Below are positions 24,604-33,452 of a stretch of DNA of 64,000 nucleotides, in pieces. The notes beneath the pieces were generated by a model that ran no database searches, was not told the origin of the DNA, and was given only the letters and a program-made list of their open reading frames with translations. Source of the stretch: Paenochrobactrum glaciei (lineage in GTDB: Bacteria > Pseudomonadota > Alphaproteobacteria > Rhizobiales > Rhizobiaceae); NCBI RefSeq assembly GCF_039522165.1, contig NZ_BAAADE010000001.1, positions 372,001-436,000 on the forward strand, written 5' to 3'. Numbering within the stretch: position 1 is the stretch's first letter; each line of letters starts with the position of its first letter. The position numbers and the translations under genes are program-made.

Positions 24604-27600
24604 TCACGCAGGCTCAATGAGCTTTTCAGCAGCCTGCAAATCAACCGACACCAATTGGCTGACACCCTGCTCAGCCATGGTCACACCATAAAGACGGTTC
24701 ATCCGCGCCATGGTAATCGGATTATGTGTGATGACCACAAAGCGTGTTTGCGTGGAGGCGGCCATCTCATCCATCAAATTGCAATAACGCTCGACATTAT
24801 GATCATCGAGCGGTGCGTCCACCTCGTCCAGCACACAAATCGGCGCCGGATTGGTCAAGAACACCGCAAAAATCAGCGCCATCGCAGTTAATGCCTGCTC
24901 GCCCCCTGACAAAAGCGTCATAGTTTGCGGCTTTTTACCCGGAGGACGCGCCAGAATTTCCAAGCCCGCCTCCAACGGATCATCGGATTCAATCAGCTGT
25001 AATTCTGCTGTTCCACCGCCAAACAAGTGCGTAAACAACCGCTGGAACTGCGCATTAACCACCGAGAACGCTGCCAGCAAACGCTCGCGCCCTTCACGGT
25101 TTAAGTTCTGAATACCAAGGCGCAATTTCTTAATTGCCTCGATAATATCTTCACGCTCACTGACAATATCATTGAGCCGCGTCGATAATTCATTCTGTTC
25201 TTCATCGGCACGCAGGTTCACTGCACCCAGACGCTCACGCTCAATCTTCAGGCGCTCCAACTGACGCTCAAGCTGTTCGGCTTCCGGTAATTTATCATCC
25301 GGCGCCAGTCCCGTCTGGCGGATAGCTTCGTGCGGCGGACATTGCAGCGCTTCGGCAATACGCTGCTCGGTTTCTTTGCGGCGCTCTTCCGCTGCCGTCA
25401 AACGCTCTTCTGCTCGGGCGCGTATTTCGCGCGCACCGGACAATTCCTGAATGGCTAAAATTGCAGTTTTGTCGAGCACAGATTGCGCGGCTTCCGCCAC
25501 TTCCAGATTGTCGGATGTCTCTTTGACTTGTGCCTCAGCAATGCTGAGTTCGGAGAGAAGATTTTGTAAATTGCGATCCAACTCATCCGGCGCTTCGGCG
25601 AGGATCTCAAGTTCTGCCTGTACTTCAAACTGACGATCTTGAAGCGAAACCACCTGTTCATTGGCGTTTTCAATGCGCGACTTCCAATTTTTGCGCTCTA
25701 GCGCAATCATTGCCAAACGGTTTTCACGCAAAACTGCCTCATGACGCAAACCATCATAAGCCGCACGCGCCTCAGCCAGTGCATTGCGGTCTTGCTGAGC
25801 GGTATGAGTGGCTTTATTCAGCCGCGCCTCAATTTCATCAATGGCAGGCAGTTTTTCAAGCCAGTCCAACCCATCGGTTAAATGAATTTGCGCTTCTTCC
25901 AGATTTTCCTGCAAACGCTCTTTTGCGTCCAACAATGCAGAGGCACGGCTTGTCAATTGTGCCGTTACCCGCTCCGCGGCACTTAAAGCTTCACGCGCTT
26001 CCTGAATTTGCTTTTGCAAATTGCGCAAGCGATCACGACTGATGCGTTCGGCTTCTACCGCCTCGCGCAAAGCCCCCTCATCAGCACTGACACGCGCCGT
26101 CTGTGCGTCAACATCGCGCTTAACGCTGATGGCTTTCATCTGTAATTCTACCAGACGATTTTGCTGCGCCAGACGTTGTGCAGCCATGGTCGGTGCATCC
26201 GGCTGCACAACATATCCATCCCAGCGCCAAAGCTGGCCTTGCAAATTAACCAGTGCCTGACCAACAGCCAGTTGCGCCTGTAATCCTGCGGCGCCCTGAC
26301 CTTCAACAATTCCAATCTGGCTTAAGCGGCGTGCCAATTGCTCAGGCGCTTCCACATAATCCTTAAGCGGCCTCACGCCATCCGGCAATTTCGGATCAGT
26401 TGGCAGCTCTCGCACCAATGTCCAATAAGTCGGTGCCTCATCATCAAGAGCCGCGGTTAGTGCATCGCCAAGCGCCGCACCCAGTGCCACTTCATAGCCG
26501 GAGCGCACTTTCAAATGTTCCAATACGGCCGTAAATTCACCCGTTACACCTGCCGCCAAAATGCCTTGCAGTGTTTGCGCTTCAGTCTCAATCCGGTTTA
26601 AGTGCCCGCGGATTTTGTCCAGTTCCTCGCGGCTGGCAGCACCGGCATCGCGCAGTTCTTCAACCTGCGCTTCGGCTTCAAAAACTGTTTCTTCGCAATA
26701 TCCGGCTTCTTCCTCAGCCGTTTTTAAAACGGCCTGCTTTTCGGCCACCGATGGTAATTGCTGTAATTCGGCATCAACCGTACCAATCTCGCTTTGCATA
26801 TTTTCCAGTTGCTTGAAAAAGCGATCACGCCGCTCCTGCAAATCCTGCAATGCACGCTGCATCTGCGTGCGTTCTGCCATCACATTAGCACGCTCTGTCG
26901 TGACGCTTGCTAAAAGCGTTTCACTCTCACGCAGCTTTTCCTCAGCTACATCAAACAGCGATTGCAATTCTTCATCACGCTCGGCTGATCGCACATGCGC
27001 TTCCTGCAACTGCTGCTCTTCTTGCTCAAGCTGCGTGATAATATCAGCGTTTTCACGCAATAATTGCTCTTCGCGCTTTAAATCTGCACCCAGCTGATCC
27101 AAGCGCTTCATCAAATCAGAACGACGTTGACGGATACGCTCCGCCTCCTGATCCAATTGCCCGCGCGCAAGGTTCAAACGCTGCATAGCCGCCGCAGCTT
27201 TTGCCGATTGCACGCGCAATTCCGGCAATTTATAAGCGCCGATACCCTGCTCTTTAGCCGCATTCATCTGCGCTTGTGCTTTATCGCCCACCGCAATAGT
27301 GGCCTCAGCCAAAGTAGACTGTGCTTCCGCCTCTTGTGCCTTGGCCGCAGACCAGCGCAAATGCAAAAGCGTTGCTTCCAGTTTACGAATATCAGCCGAA
27401 AGATTTTTAAAACGGTTTGCCTGTCGTGCCTGCCTTTTCAGGCTTTCGATTTGCGACCCCAGTTCGCCAACCACATCATCCAAGCGCTCAAGATTGCTTT
27501 CCGCAGCACGAAGGCGCAATTCCGCCTCATGACGGCGACTGTAAAGACCTGAAATGCCCGCCGCTTCTTCCAGCAATGCGCGACGCGCCTGCGGCTTTGC

Positions 27601-28062
27601 CTGAATTAACTCACCAATGCGCCCCTGCCCGACCATTGACGGCGAACGGGCGCCAGTTGACTGATCAGCAAATAAAAGCTGCACATCTTTGGCGCGCGCA
27701 TCTTTGCCATTGATACGATAAACGGAACCGGCCTCACGCTCGATACGCCGCGAAACCTGCAATTCATCTGCATCATTATAATGAGGTGGTGCGGTACGAT
27801 CACTATTATCCAAAAACAATGTCACTTCGGCAGAGTTTCTGGCAGGCCGCGATCCTGAGCCTGAAAAAATAACATCATCCATGCCTGAGGCACGCATGTT
27901 TTTATAGGAGTTTTCTCCCATCACCCAGCGCAAGGCTTCCACCAGATTGGACTTGCCGCATCCATTGGGACCAACGACACCGGTCAGACCGGTTTCGATG
28001 ATAAATTCCATCGGTTCGACAAAAGATTTAAATCCAAGCAGGCGGAGTTTGGAAAAGCGCAT
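24604..28062 (-). CDS. smc: Chromosome segregation protein SMC
   Basis: 1152 residues, full length for an alphaproteobacterial SMC. N-terminal ATPase half: GPNGCGKSNLVEAL near 32-45 (Walker A). Two long coiled coils flank a hinge around 500-650. C-terminal half: LLSGGEQALTAMALI (ABC signature) and ICVLDEVDAPLDDHNV (Walker B and D-loop). SMC dimers with ScpAB organise and separate sister chromosomes. ATG 28062 (MRFSKLRLLGFKSF) is the family-typical start, with AAGAG upstream; an extension to 28080 is unlikely. Downstream of the dsbA-like gene and separated from it by a terminator-like hairpin. Confidence 0.97.
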   Translation of the reverse strand: MRFSKLRLLGFKSFVEPMEFIIETGLTGVVGPNGCGKSNLVEALRWVMGENSYKNMRASGMDDVIFSGSGSRPARNSAEVTLFLDNSDRTAPPHYNDADELQVSRRIEREAGSVYRINGKDARAKDVQLLFADQSTGARSPSMVGQGRIGELIQAKPQARRALLEEAAGISGLYSRRHEAELRLRAAESNLERLDDVVGELGSQIESLKRQARQANRFKNLSADIRKLEATLLHLRWSAAKAQEAEAQSTLAEATIAVGDKAQAQMNAAKEQGIGAYKLPELRVQSAKAAAAMQRLNLARGQLDQEAERIRQRRSDLMKRLDQLGADLKREEQLLRENADIITQLEQEEQQLQEAHVRSAERDEELQSLFDVAEEKLRESETLLASVTTERANVMAERTQMQRALQDLQERRDRFFKQLENMQSEIGTVDAELQQLPSVAEKQAVLKTAEEEAGYCEETVFEAEAQVEELRDAGAASREELDKIRGHLNRIETEAQTLQGILAAGVTGEFTAVLEHLKVRSGYEVALGAALGDALTAALDDEAPTYWTLVRELPTDPKLPDGVRPLKDYVEAPEQLARRLSQIGIVEGQGAAGLQAQLAVGQALVNLQGQLWRWDGYVVQPDAPTMAAQRLAQQNRLVELQMKAISVKRDVDAQTARVSADEGALREAVEAERISRDRLRNLQKQIQEAREALSAAERVTAQLTSRASALLDAKERLQENLEEAQIHLTDGLDWLEKLPAIDEIEARLNKATHTAQQDRNALAEARAAYDGLRHEAVLRENRLAMIALERKNWKSRIENANEQVVSLQDRQFEVQAELEILAEAPDELDRNLQNLLSELSIAEAQVKETSDNLEVAEAAQSVLDKTAILAIQELSGAREIRARAEERLTAAEERRKETEQRIAEALQCPPHEAIRQTGLAPDDKLPEAEQLERQLERLKIERERLGAVNLRADEEQNELSTRLNDIVSEREDIIEAIKKLRLGIQNLNREGRERLLAAFSVVNAQFQRLFTHLFGGGTAELQLIESDDPLEAGLEILARPPGKKPQTMTLLSGGEQALTAMALIFAVFLTNPAPICVLDEVDAPLDDHNVERYCNLMDEMAASTQTRFVVITHNPITMARMNRLYGVTMAEQGVSQLVSVDLQAAEKLIEPA

Positions 28063-28098
28063 CGGGTCACTCTTTTCCAAATCGTATTATTAAAGCAC

Positions 28099-28125
28099 AA
28101 AAAGCGGACACCGGATGGTGCCCGC
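28099..28125 (-). terminator. Terminator or attenuator between dsbA-like gene and smc
   Basis: GCGG(A)CACC / GGTG(C)CCGC stem with one mismatch and a GGAT loop (28104-28125), followed on the minus strand by five T, between the dsbA-like stop and the smc start. Confidence 0.6.
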
Positions 28126-28160
28126 GATTTTGAAAACCAACTAAATCGGTCAAATAAGGC

Positions 28161-28823
28161 TTAGAGAAGCTTATCAATGATGGCTGACATATCATCGACG
28201 GAAAGCGATCCGGCATATTTTTGGCCATTGATAAAGAAGGTTGGTGTGGCATTAACGCCGTAAGATGAACCACGTTCACGAACGCCGTTAATATCATCCA
28301 GCAGTTCCTGATTAGTCAGGCAAGCCTGAAAGCTTTCTTGTGTAAAGCCGGCAAGCTTGGCAATCTGCAACAATGCAGCTTCACCGTCCTGTGCCATTGC
28401 CCACTGCTGGAGCTGCTGGAAGAACACATTAACCATCGGGAAATAGCGGTCTTCTGGTGCGCAACGTGCCAGCATGAAAGCAGCTGTCGCACGCGGGTCA
28501 AAAGGAAATTCGCGGAAAATCAAACGTACTTTGCCGGTATCAATGTATTTTTCTTTGATCGTCGGGAAAGTATTTAAGGTGAAATCTGCGCAATGCGGGC
28601 ATGTCAAAGATGCATATTCAACGATGGTGACAGGAGCATCTTCCTTGCCGTAAATCATCTCTTTCAGCTTGCCTGGTTCGGCAACTTTAGCGGCATCCAC
28701 AGAGCCATCAGCCGAGCGGGACTGCGCAAAAGCAACATTGCCGGAAAGAGCCAATCCCGTTGCAGCTGCACCTGCAAGAGACATAACATGCCTGCGATTA
28801 AGCGTAAGGCTCATGCGAATCAT
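28161..28823 (-). CDS. DsbA family thiol:disulfide protein (thioredoxin fold)
   Basis: 220 residues. The N-terminus NRRHVMSLAGAAATGLAL resembles a twin-arginine signal (Arg-Arg at 10-11), with cleavage near FAQS (~34). The mature domain has the redox motif CPHC (residues ~75-78) after VEYASLTCPHC, and a cis-Pro loop NATPTFFINGQ near 192-202. It is predicted to form or shuffle disulfides in the periplasm. This gene lies between dciA and smc, an arrangement common in Hyphomicrobiales; functional linkage to SMC is not implied. Export by Tat rather than Sec is an inference from the paired Arg. Confidence 0.9.
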   Translation of the reverse strand: MIRMSLTLNRRHVMSLAGAAATGLALSGNVAFAQSRSADGSVDAAKVAEPGKLKEMIYGKEDAPVTIVEYASLTCPHCADFTLNTFPTIKEKYIDTGKVRLIFREFPFDPRATAAFMLARCAPEDRYFPMVNVFFQQLQQWAMAQDGEAALLQIAKLAGFTQESFQACLTNQELLDDINGVRERGSSYGVNATPTFFINGQKYAGSLSVDDMSAIIDKLL

Positions 28824-29000
28824 CCAATTCTGTTCAATACATTGACATAAAATGTTACTTTAAAGCGGATGCGGCTTCATAACCAGACCCGTTTCGTGTG
28901 CGCATTTTTAATGTCAGCTTATAGCAAGATTGTGGCAGTTATTGCCAGCCGGTTAATTATCTGCATGTTTCTGAAAAATCAGCTGTTTTGATGATCGTAC

Positions 29001-29510
29001 TCAGCGCTTATTCTTCAGTTTGCTTGCAGCAATACTGCGCCCCAAACGCTCCAATGCACCGCGCAGGCCATCATCCTCAATCACACTGGTCTGGCCTTCG
29101 ATTTTGCGTGCCTGACTGGGCGGGATATCAACAGGTTTGCGCAAACGGCGCTCCTGCTTTCCGGTCAACGGTTTCTGCTCAATCTTTATCCGGCCGATAG
29201 CTGCAAAGCCTAAAAAACCATTGACGCGATTGATGATTTCGCCAGTTTCATGCTGCATACGCATTGCAGCAAAGCCCTCACAGGCAATGACCAATGTGGC
29301 GGGCTGAAACGGATCATTTTCATGCAAACGTCTTGGCCACATGATTTTAAGCGGGCGTGAAGATTGGCCGACATTCGCGCCAACAATATCTTCCCATGAC
29401 TGGATCAAAGACAGATTAATGCCGGCGCGTTTGCGCAAGACAGGATCCAACAAGTCAGATGTTGTATCCGCTAAAGGTCTAAATCCGCGTCCTTCTTTCT
29501 TACCCGTCAT
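29001..29510 (-). CDS. dciA: DciA/DUF721 family protein
   Basis: 169 residues with the DUF721 core: an N-terminal amphipathic stretch, SLIQSWEDIVGANVGQSSRP near 36-55 (conserved W..IVG), and TLVIACEGFAAMRMQHETGEI near 73-93. DUF721 proteins include DciA, the replicative-helicase operator that helps load DnaB, though the C-terminal part here (basic, residues ~110-169) is specific to alphaproteobacteria. In related genomes this gene is usually divergent from mutY; here two polysaccharide genes lie between. Confidence 0.82.
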   Translation of the reverse strand: MTGKKEGRGFRPLADTTSDLLDPVLRKRAGINLSLIQSWEDIVGANVGQSSRPLKIMWPRRLHENDPFQPATLVIACEGFAAMRMQHETGEIINRVNGFLGFAAIGRIKIEQKPLTGKQERRLRKPVDIPPSQARKIEGQTSVIEDDGLRGALERLGRSIAASKLKNKR

Positions 29511-29541
29511 AGCTGCCAAACCCGTTTTAAGAATTTCAGCA

Positions 29542-30771
29542 TTATGCTGCGTTTAAATGCGGTTTATAAATGACACGCTTGACTCTGGCAGCGTTCAACA
29601 CACCCAAAAACAGCATAATAACTGCAATTGTTGTTTCATGCACTAAAGGTGCATGCAGCATGCCATACGCGATTGTCACAATAGCAAAGTAGCTTAAAAC
29701 ACGCTTCGTGCCACAATCAGGCGCGGTTTTCCAAAGCTGAACAAAAACAGACATAAAAGCTGCCGTCAGCAACAAAAATCCTATCAATCCACCATTTAAC
29801 AGCTCATCAAACACAACATTATGTACATGGATAAAACCATCCAATAACTCTCGTTCATCACCTAAATGCGATTGAACAATCTCCACTTTATGGATGGAGC
29901 CAACACCGGTAAGCGGATTTTCCTTAATCGTTTCAATCGCACCGCGCCACATGGCTATACGAATATCTGCGGATACTTTATCGCTCCAAACCGTCGCATC
30001 GCCAGTTTCATAATAATTCAGCATGGCTGCAAAACGCGTTTCAATAACTTTACCTATTGGGCCAACAACAAGCATCGCAGCGATAAATGCCGCTAAAACC
30101 GCATAAACGCCACCCTGCTTCTGCCAACTCAATTTACGCACGTAAGCGATAATTTCGACCAGCAAAATAAGCGGTAACACCACTAAAATTGCTCGTGTTT
30201 CTGAAACAATTACCGCTAATAAACCTAATGCCAGCCATTGCGGCCCATTGCGTAAAAATCGAGGTGCATTTTGAATGGGTAATGTTGCTGAAACAGCACC
30301 CACTGCAGCTACGAAAGAAAATACAGCCTCATTGCCTCCAACGCCAACACGAGCACCGCTATAGAGCGACATAAATAAAGCAAAAATGCCCGACAAAAAA
30401 ATACCGACACGTGAGCCTAATACATAAAACCGTAACGGATCACGAACCAGCACCATTCCGGCACCGACAAAAGAATAAAGTAAAAGCAGTAATGTATAGC
30501 CAATGTGACGATTATTAATTGCCAATTGATCCCGCCAAACCATCAGGCCCAATGTCCAAAGACAATATAAAACCAGGAAGAGCATAAAAAGCCCGACAAA
30601 GGGCTTGGTAGATTTATGCCGAAATGCAGTCAGATAAATACCAATACAGCTAAATAAAAACACTGCTAGCGGGCCAAGTCCAATACGAACTGGCATTGCA
30701 GCGCCACCAACGGCTAAAACCCACGGATCAATTTTGCGGCGTTTTAGGAAGGATTTATATAAAAATGTCAT
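29542..30771 (-). CDS. waaL: O-antigen ligase family membrane protein (Wzy_C/WaaL)
   Basis: 409 residues, 10-12 transmembrane helices, and a large periplasmic loop between the late helices (residues ~245-310) holding ENPLTGVGSIHKVEI and HVHNVVFDELLNGGLIGFLL. This layout and the Arg/His-rich loop match WaaL-type ligases, which attach O-antigen or a similar glycan to lipid A-core; Wzy polymerases look similar, so the ligase name is likely but not certain. ATG overlaps the stop of the glycosyltransferase gene by 4 bases, so the two form a transcription unit. Confidence 0.82.
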   Translation of the reverse strand: MTFLYKSFLKRRKIDPWVLAVGGAAMPVRIGLGPLAVFLFSCIGIYLTAFRHKSTKPFVGLFMLFLVLYCLWTLGLMVWRDQLAINNRHIGYTLLLLLYSFVGAGMVLVRDPLRFYVLGSRVGIFLSGIFALFMSLYSGARVGVGGNEAVFSFVAAVGAVSATLPIQNAPRFLRNGPQWLALGLLAVIVSETRAILVVLPLILLVEIIAYVRKLSWQKQGGVYAVLAAFIAAMLVVGPIGKVIETRFAAMLNYYETGDATVWSDKVSADIRIAMWRGAIETIKENPLTGVGSIHKVEIVQSHLGDERELLDGFIHVHNVVFDELLNGGLIGFLLLTAAFMSVFVQLWKTAPDCGTKRVLSYFAIVTIAYGMLHAPLVHETTIAVIMLFLGVLNAARVKRVIYKPHLNAA

Positions 30772-31529
30772 TTATCACCAATAGACAAAGTCGACCGCCG
30801 CAAAGCATAAATCATACGCCTGATATAGTCTGTTGTTCGGAATTTTAATGCACCAAGACGTTTCCATGCTGGAAACCGCACCCGCTTATAACTAGCCCCA
30901 CCTTCCAAAATGGTAGAGCCCAATTCATTTGCCAACTCAATGACGGCATCTTTAACCAGATAAACACGATAGTTTCCTGCCCAACCGCGCTCCAGCGCCA
31001 CATCATATGGCAGCTCCATGGTTGCGATTTTGGCAAGTAGCTTTTTTGCCCCTTCACGGGTCACCATATAACCACCGGCACAACCAAGCGGGCCATGCAT
31101 ACAACGGCCTACATCTGTGCCACCGATGGTCACATATTTGCTCTGGTAGAATTTCACTCTGTTATTGATGAGCTTGATGACATCCCAGCCCTGAATGTCG
31201 CGCAATTCATCAATCACAATACTAAAATCATGCGTAAACAGCACGTCATCTTCAATGATAACGGCACATTCTTCATCGCTGTCCGCAATTAACTGCAATG
31301 CCTTTAAATGGCTGAAATAGCAGCCCACCTCACCCGGCAGCGGCGTTTTGCCATGCAGACGACGAAAGGATGCCTCATCAAAATTCTTCAGCTGATCAGC
31401 CGTCAGATTACGTCCGTCCACCGCTTCCACACGGCGCAGAAGCAAACCGAGCTTATCCGCCCGCTGCTGCAGGTTTTCCCAGCGCTCGCGTGATCGCTCC
31501 AAATTGATGACGTAAACCGGTATCGGCAT
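30768..31529 (-). CDS. Glycosyltransferase family 25 (LPS biosynthesis)
   Basis: 253 residues matching GT25: start VYVINLERSRERW near 5-17, GEVGCYFSHLKALQ near 86-99, and IEDDVLF (DxD-like metal/nucleotide site) near 112-118, then GGYMVTREGAKKLL near 171. GT25 enzymes usually add galactose or another hexose to the LPS core or lipooligosaccharide. Coupled to the O-antigen ligase gene by a 4-base overlap. The pair sits between dciA and mutY. Acceptor and donor sugars cannot be read from sequence. Confidence 0.88.
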   Translation of the reverse strand: MPIPVYVINLERSRERWENLQQRADKLGLLLRRVEAVDGRNLTADQLKNFDEASFRRLHGKTPLPGEVGCYFSHLKALQLIADSDEECAVIIEDDVLFTHDFSIVIDELRDIQGWDVIKLINNRVKFYQSKYVTIGGTDVGRCMHGPLGCAGGYMVTREGAKKLLAKIATMELPYDVALERGWAGNYRVYLVKDAVIELANELGSTILEGGASYKRVRFPAWKRLGALKFRTTDYIRRMIYALRRSTLSIGDK

Positions 31530-31683
31530 AAATTATTTAACCATTCTTCACTGCACTTAACTTTCATGTGTGCGCAAGCCACACAGGAGTGTCAATCTTA
31601 AACATATAATTTCATGTGCATTGCGAAGAATTGCGGCATTTCGCGTAATGCAGACCCTCTTTGCTTATCGTAACACTTATCCC

Positions 31684-32760
31684 ATGGATATAGCACAATC
31701 ACTACTTCGTTGGTATGATAAGCATCACAGGGTTTTGCCGTGGCGCATCACACCTAGCCAATCCGCGCAAGGGATTAAGCCTGATCCTTATAAAATTTGG
31801 CTGTCGGAAGTGATGCTGCAACAAACAACCGTTGAAGCGGTGAAAGCTTATTTTCTGAAATTCACCAAAGCATGGCCGACAATTGACGCTTTAGCCGCTG
31901 CCGATGATGACGACATCATGCGCGCATGGGCAGGACTTGGCTATTATTCCCGCGCCCGCAATTTGAAAAAATGTGCTGATCTCGTTGTTGCCGATTACGG
32001 CGCAGGTTTTCCGCAAAATGCGGCAGAGCTTAAGAAACTACCGGGTATTGGTGATTACACCTCAGCAGCCATCGCCGCCATCGCATTTAATCAACCTGAA
32101 CCTGTCGTTGACGGTAATGTCGAACGCGTTATCACCCGGCTTTATGCCATTACCACCGCACTTCCGCAGGCAAAGCCGCAGATACGGGAACTCACAGAGG
32201 CAATCACACCTATCGATCGGCCCGGCGATTTTGCCCAAGCGATGATGGATTTAGGTGCAACGATTTGCACGCCTAAACGACCTGCCTGTGCCCTCTGCCC
32301 GTTAAATGATTCCTGTCTCGCATTAAAAGATCACGATCCGGAACATTTTCCGGTCAAAGCGCCTAAAAAAGACCGTCCCATCCGCTTAGGCGCTGCATTT
32401 GTGGCTGAGGCCGGTGACGGTTCTATTTTACTGCGCAAGCGAACCGAAAAAGGCTTACTGCAAAATATGGCCGAGGTTCCAGGCTCAGTCTGGAACTCGC
32501 GCATTGATGGCAGCACTGATTTAACCGCCGCGCCCTTCGCTTCCGATTGGCGAAATGCCGGTGTGATTACCCATATTTTCACACATTTTGAATTGCATCT
32601 CACCGTCTATCATGCGACCGGCGCCGATAAGCGTCAGGTGAATGATGGTTGGTGGTCAGCACCAGACATGCTGGCCGGCGAAGCCTTGCCAACCGTGATG
32701 AAAAAGGCGATTGCTGCTGCCAGACCGGATATTTTCAAGATCAGGAGACCTGCAAAATGA
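31684..32760 (+). CDS. mutY: A/G-specific adenine DNA glycosylase MutY
   Basis: 358 residues from ATG 31684, the usual length. It removes adenine mispaired with 8-oxoguanine. Seen: SEVMLQQTTVEAV (catalytic Glu) near 38, helix-hairpin-helix LPGIGDYTSAAIAA near 118-131, catalytic Asp in EPVVDGNVERV near 141, the iron-sulfur Cys set C-x6-C-x2-C-x5-C (CTPKRPACALCPLNDSC) near 197-213, and a C-terminal NUDIX-like 8-oxoG recognition domain. The frame is open upstream to 31570 but those residues are not MutY-like and have no ribosome-binding site. It overlaps the next gene by 4 bases. Confidence 0.95.
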   Translation: MDIAQSLLRWYDKHHRVLPWRITPSQSAQGIKPDPYKIWLSEVMLQQTTVEAVKAYFLKFTKAWPTIDALAAADDDDIMRAWAGLGYYSRARNLKKCADLVVADYGAGFPQNAAELKKLPGIGDYTSAAIAAIAFNQPEPVVDGNVERVITRLYAITTALPQAKPQIRELTEAITPIDRPGDFAQAMMDLGATICTPKRPACALCPLNDSCLALKDHDPEHFPVKAPKKDRPIRLGAAFVAEAGDGSILLRKRTEKGLLQNMAEVPGSVWNSRIDGSTDLTAAPFASDWRNAGVITHIFTHFELHLTVYHATGADKRQVNDGWWSAPDMLAGEALPTVMKKAIAAARPDIFKIRRPAK

Positions 32761-33371
32761 CAACAAAAATCAAGCATATTGTTTTTGATATCGGCAGCGT
32801 ACTTATCCATTATGATCCGCAATTGGGCTTTACTGACCTGATCCCCGACCAGACCGAGCGCAACTGGTTTTTACAAAACATCTGCACCCATGAGTGGAAC
32901 CTGCAACAAGATCGCGGACGTAAATGGGAAGATGCAGAAAATCTGCTTATTGAGCAATTTCCTGACCGCGAAAACCATATCAAAGGTTTCCGGCAAAACT
33001 GGCACAAAATGGTACCATATGCCTATGACGACAGCGTTGCCATTTTTCGTCAATTTATTGCAGACGGGCATGATGTGACCATGCTGACCAATTTTGCCTC
33101 CGACACTTTCCGCGAAGCACAAGAGCGCTTTGTCTTTTTAAAAGAGCCGCGCGGTGTCACTGTTTCAGGCGATGTATTTTTAATGAAGCCGGAACGTGAG
33201 ATTTACGATCTGCATATTGAAAGTTTTGATCTCAACCCTGCCGAAACGCTGTTCATTGATGATAATCTGCCCAATATTATTGCAGCCCGCGAAGCTGGCT
33301 GGCAGGCCGTACAGTTTATTGATCCGGCCACATTACGCAGTGATCTTAATTCTTATCAATTTATCACTTAA
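32757..33371 (+). CDS. HAD family hydrolase (2-haloacid dehalogenase-like, YihX type)
   Basis: 204 residues: HAD motif I as DIGSVL near 11-16 (nucleophile Asp), motif II TNFASD near 109, Lys in LMKPEREIYDL (motif III) near 146, motif IV FIDDNLPN near 167. The substitution GSVL in motif I matches the YihX/DUF-like glucose-1-phosphatase subgroup. A small-molecule phosphatase is likely. AGGAGA precedes ATG 32757, which overlaps the mutY stop (ATGA), so the genes are translationally coupled. Confidence 0.9.
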   Translation: MTTKIKHIVFDIGSVLIHYDPQLGFTDLIPDQTERNWFLQNICTHEWNLQQDRGRKWEDAENLLIEQFPDRENHIKGFRQNWHKMVPYAYDDSVAIFRQFIADGHDVTMLTNFASDTFREAQERFVFLKEPRGVTVSGDVFLMKPEREIYDLHIESFDLNPAETLFIDDNLPNIIAAREAGWQAVQFIDPATLRSDLNSYQFIT

Positions 33372-33374
33372 TAT

Positions 33375-33408
33375 AAAAAACGCCTGAAATGACTTTCAGG
33401 CGTTCTTT
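33375..33408. terminator. Bidirectional terminator between HAD gene and ccrM
   Basis: Perfect 10-bp stem ACGCCTGAAA/TTTCAGGCGT with TGAC loop, A6 on the left and TTCTTTTATT on the right, between convergent genes. Confidence 0.9.
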
Positions 33409-33452
33409 TATTCTCATAATTTTTAACAGTTCAAACACTGCATTCCCACGGC

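Noticed and set aside
26561..27097. 178-codon open frame opposite smc
   Set aside because: Ser/Cys/Arg-rich low-complexity translation typical of a frame opposite a coiled-coil gene; no ribosome-binding site or motif.
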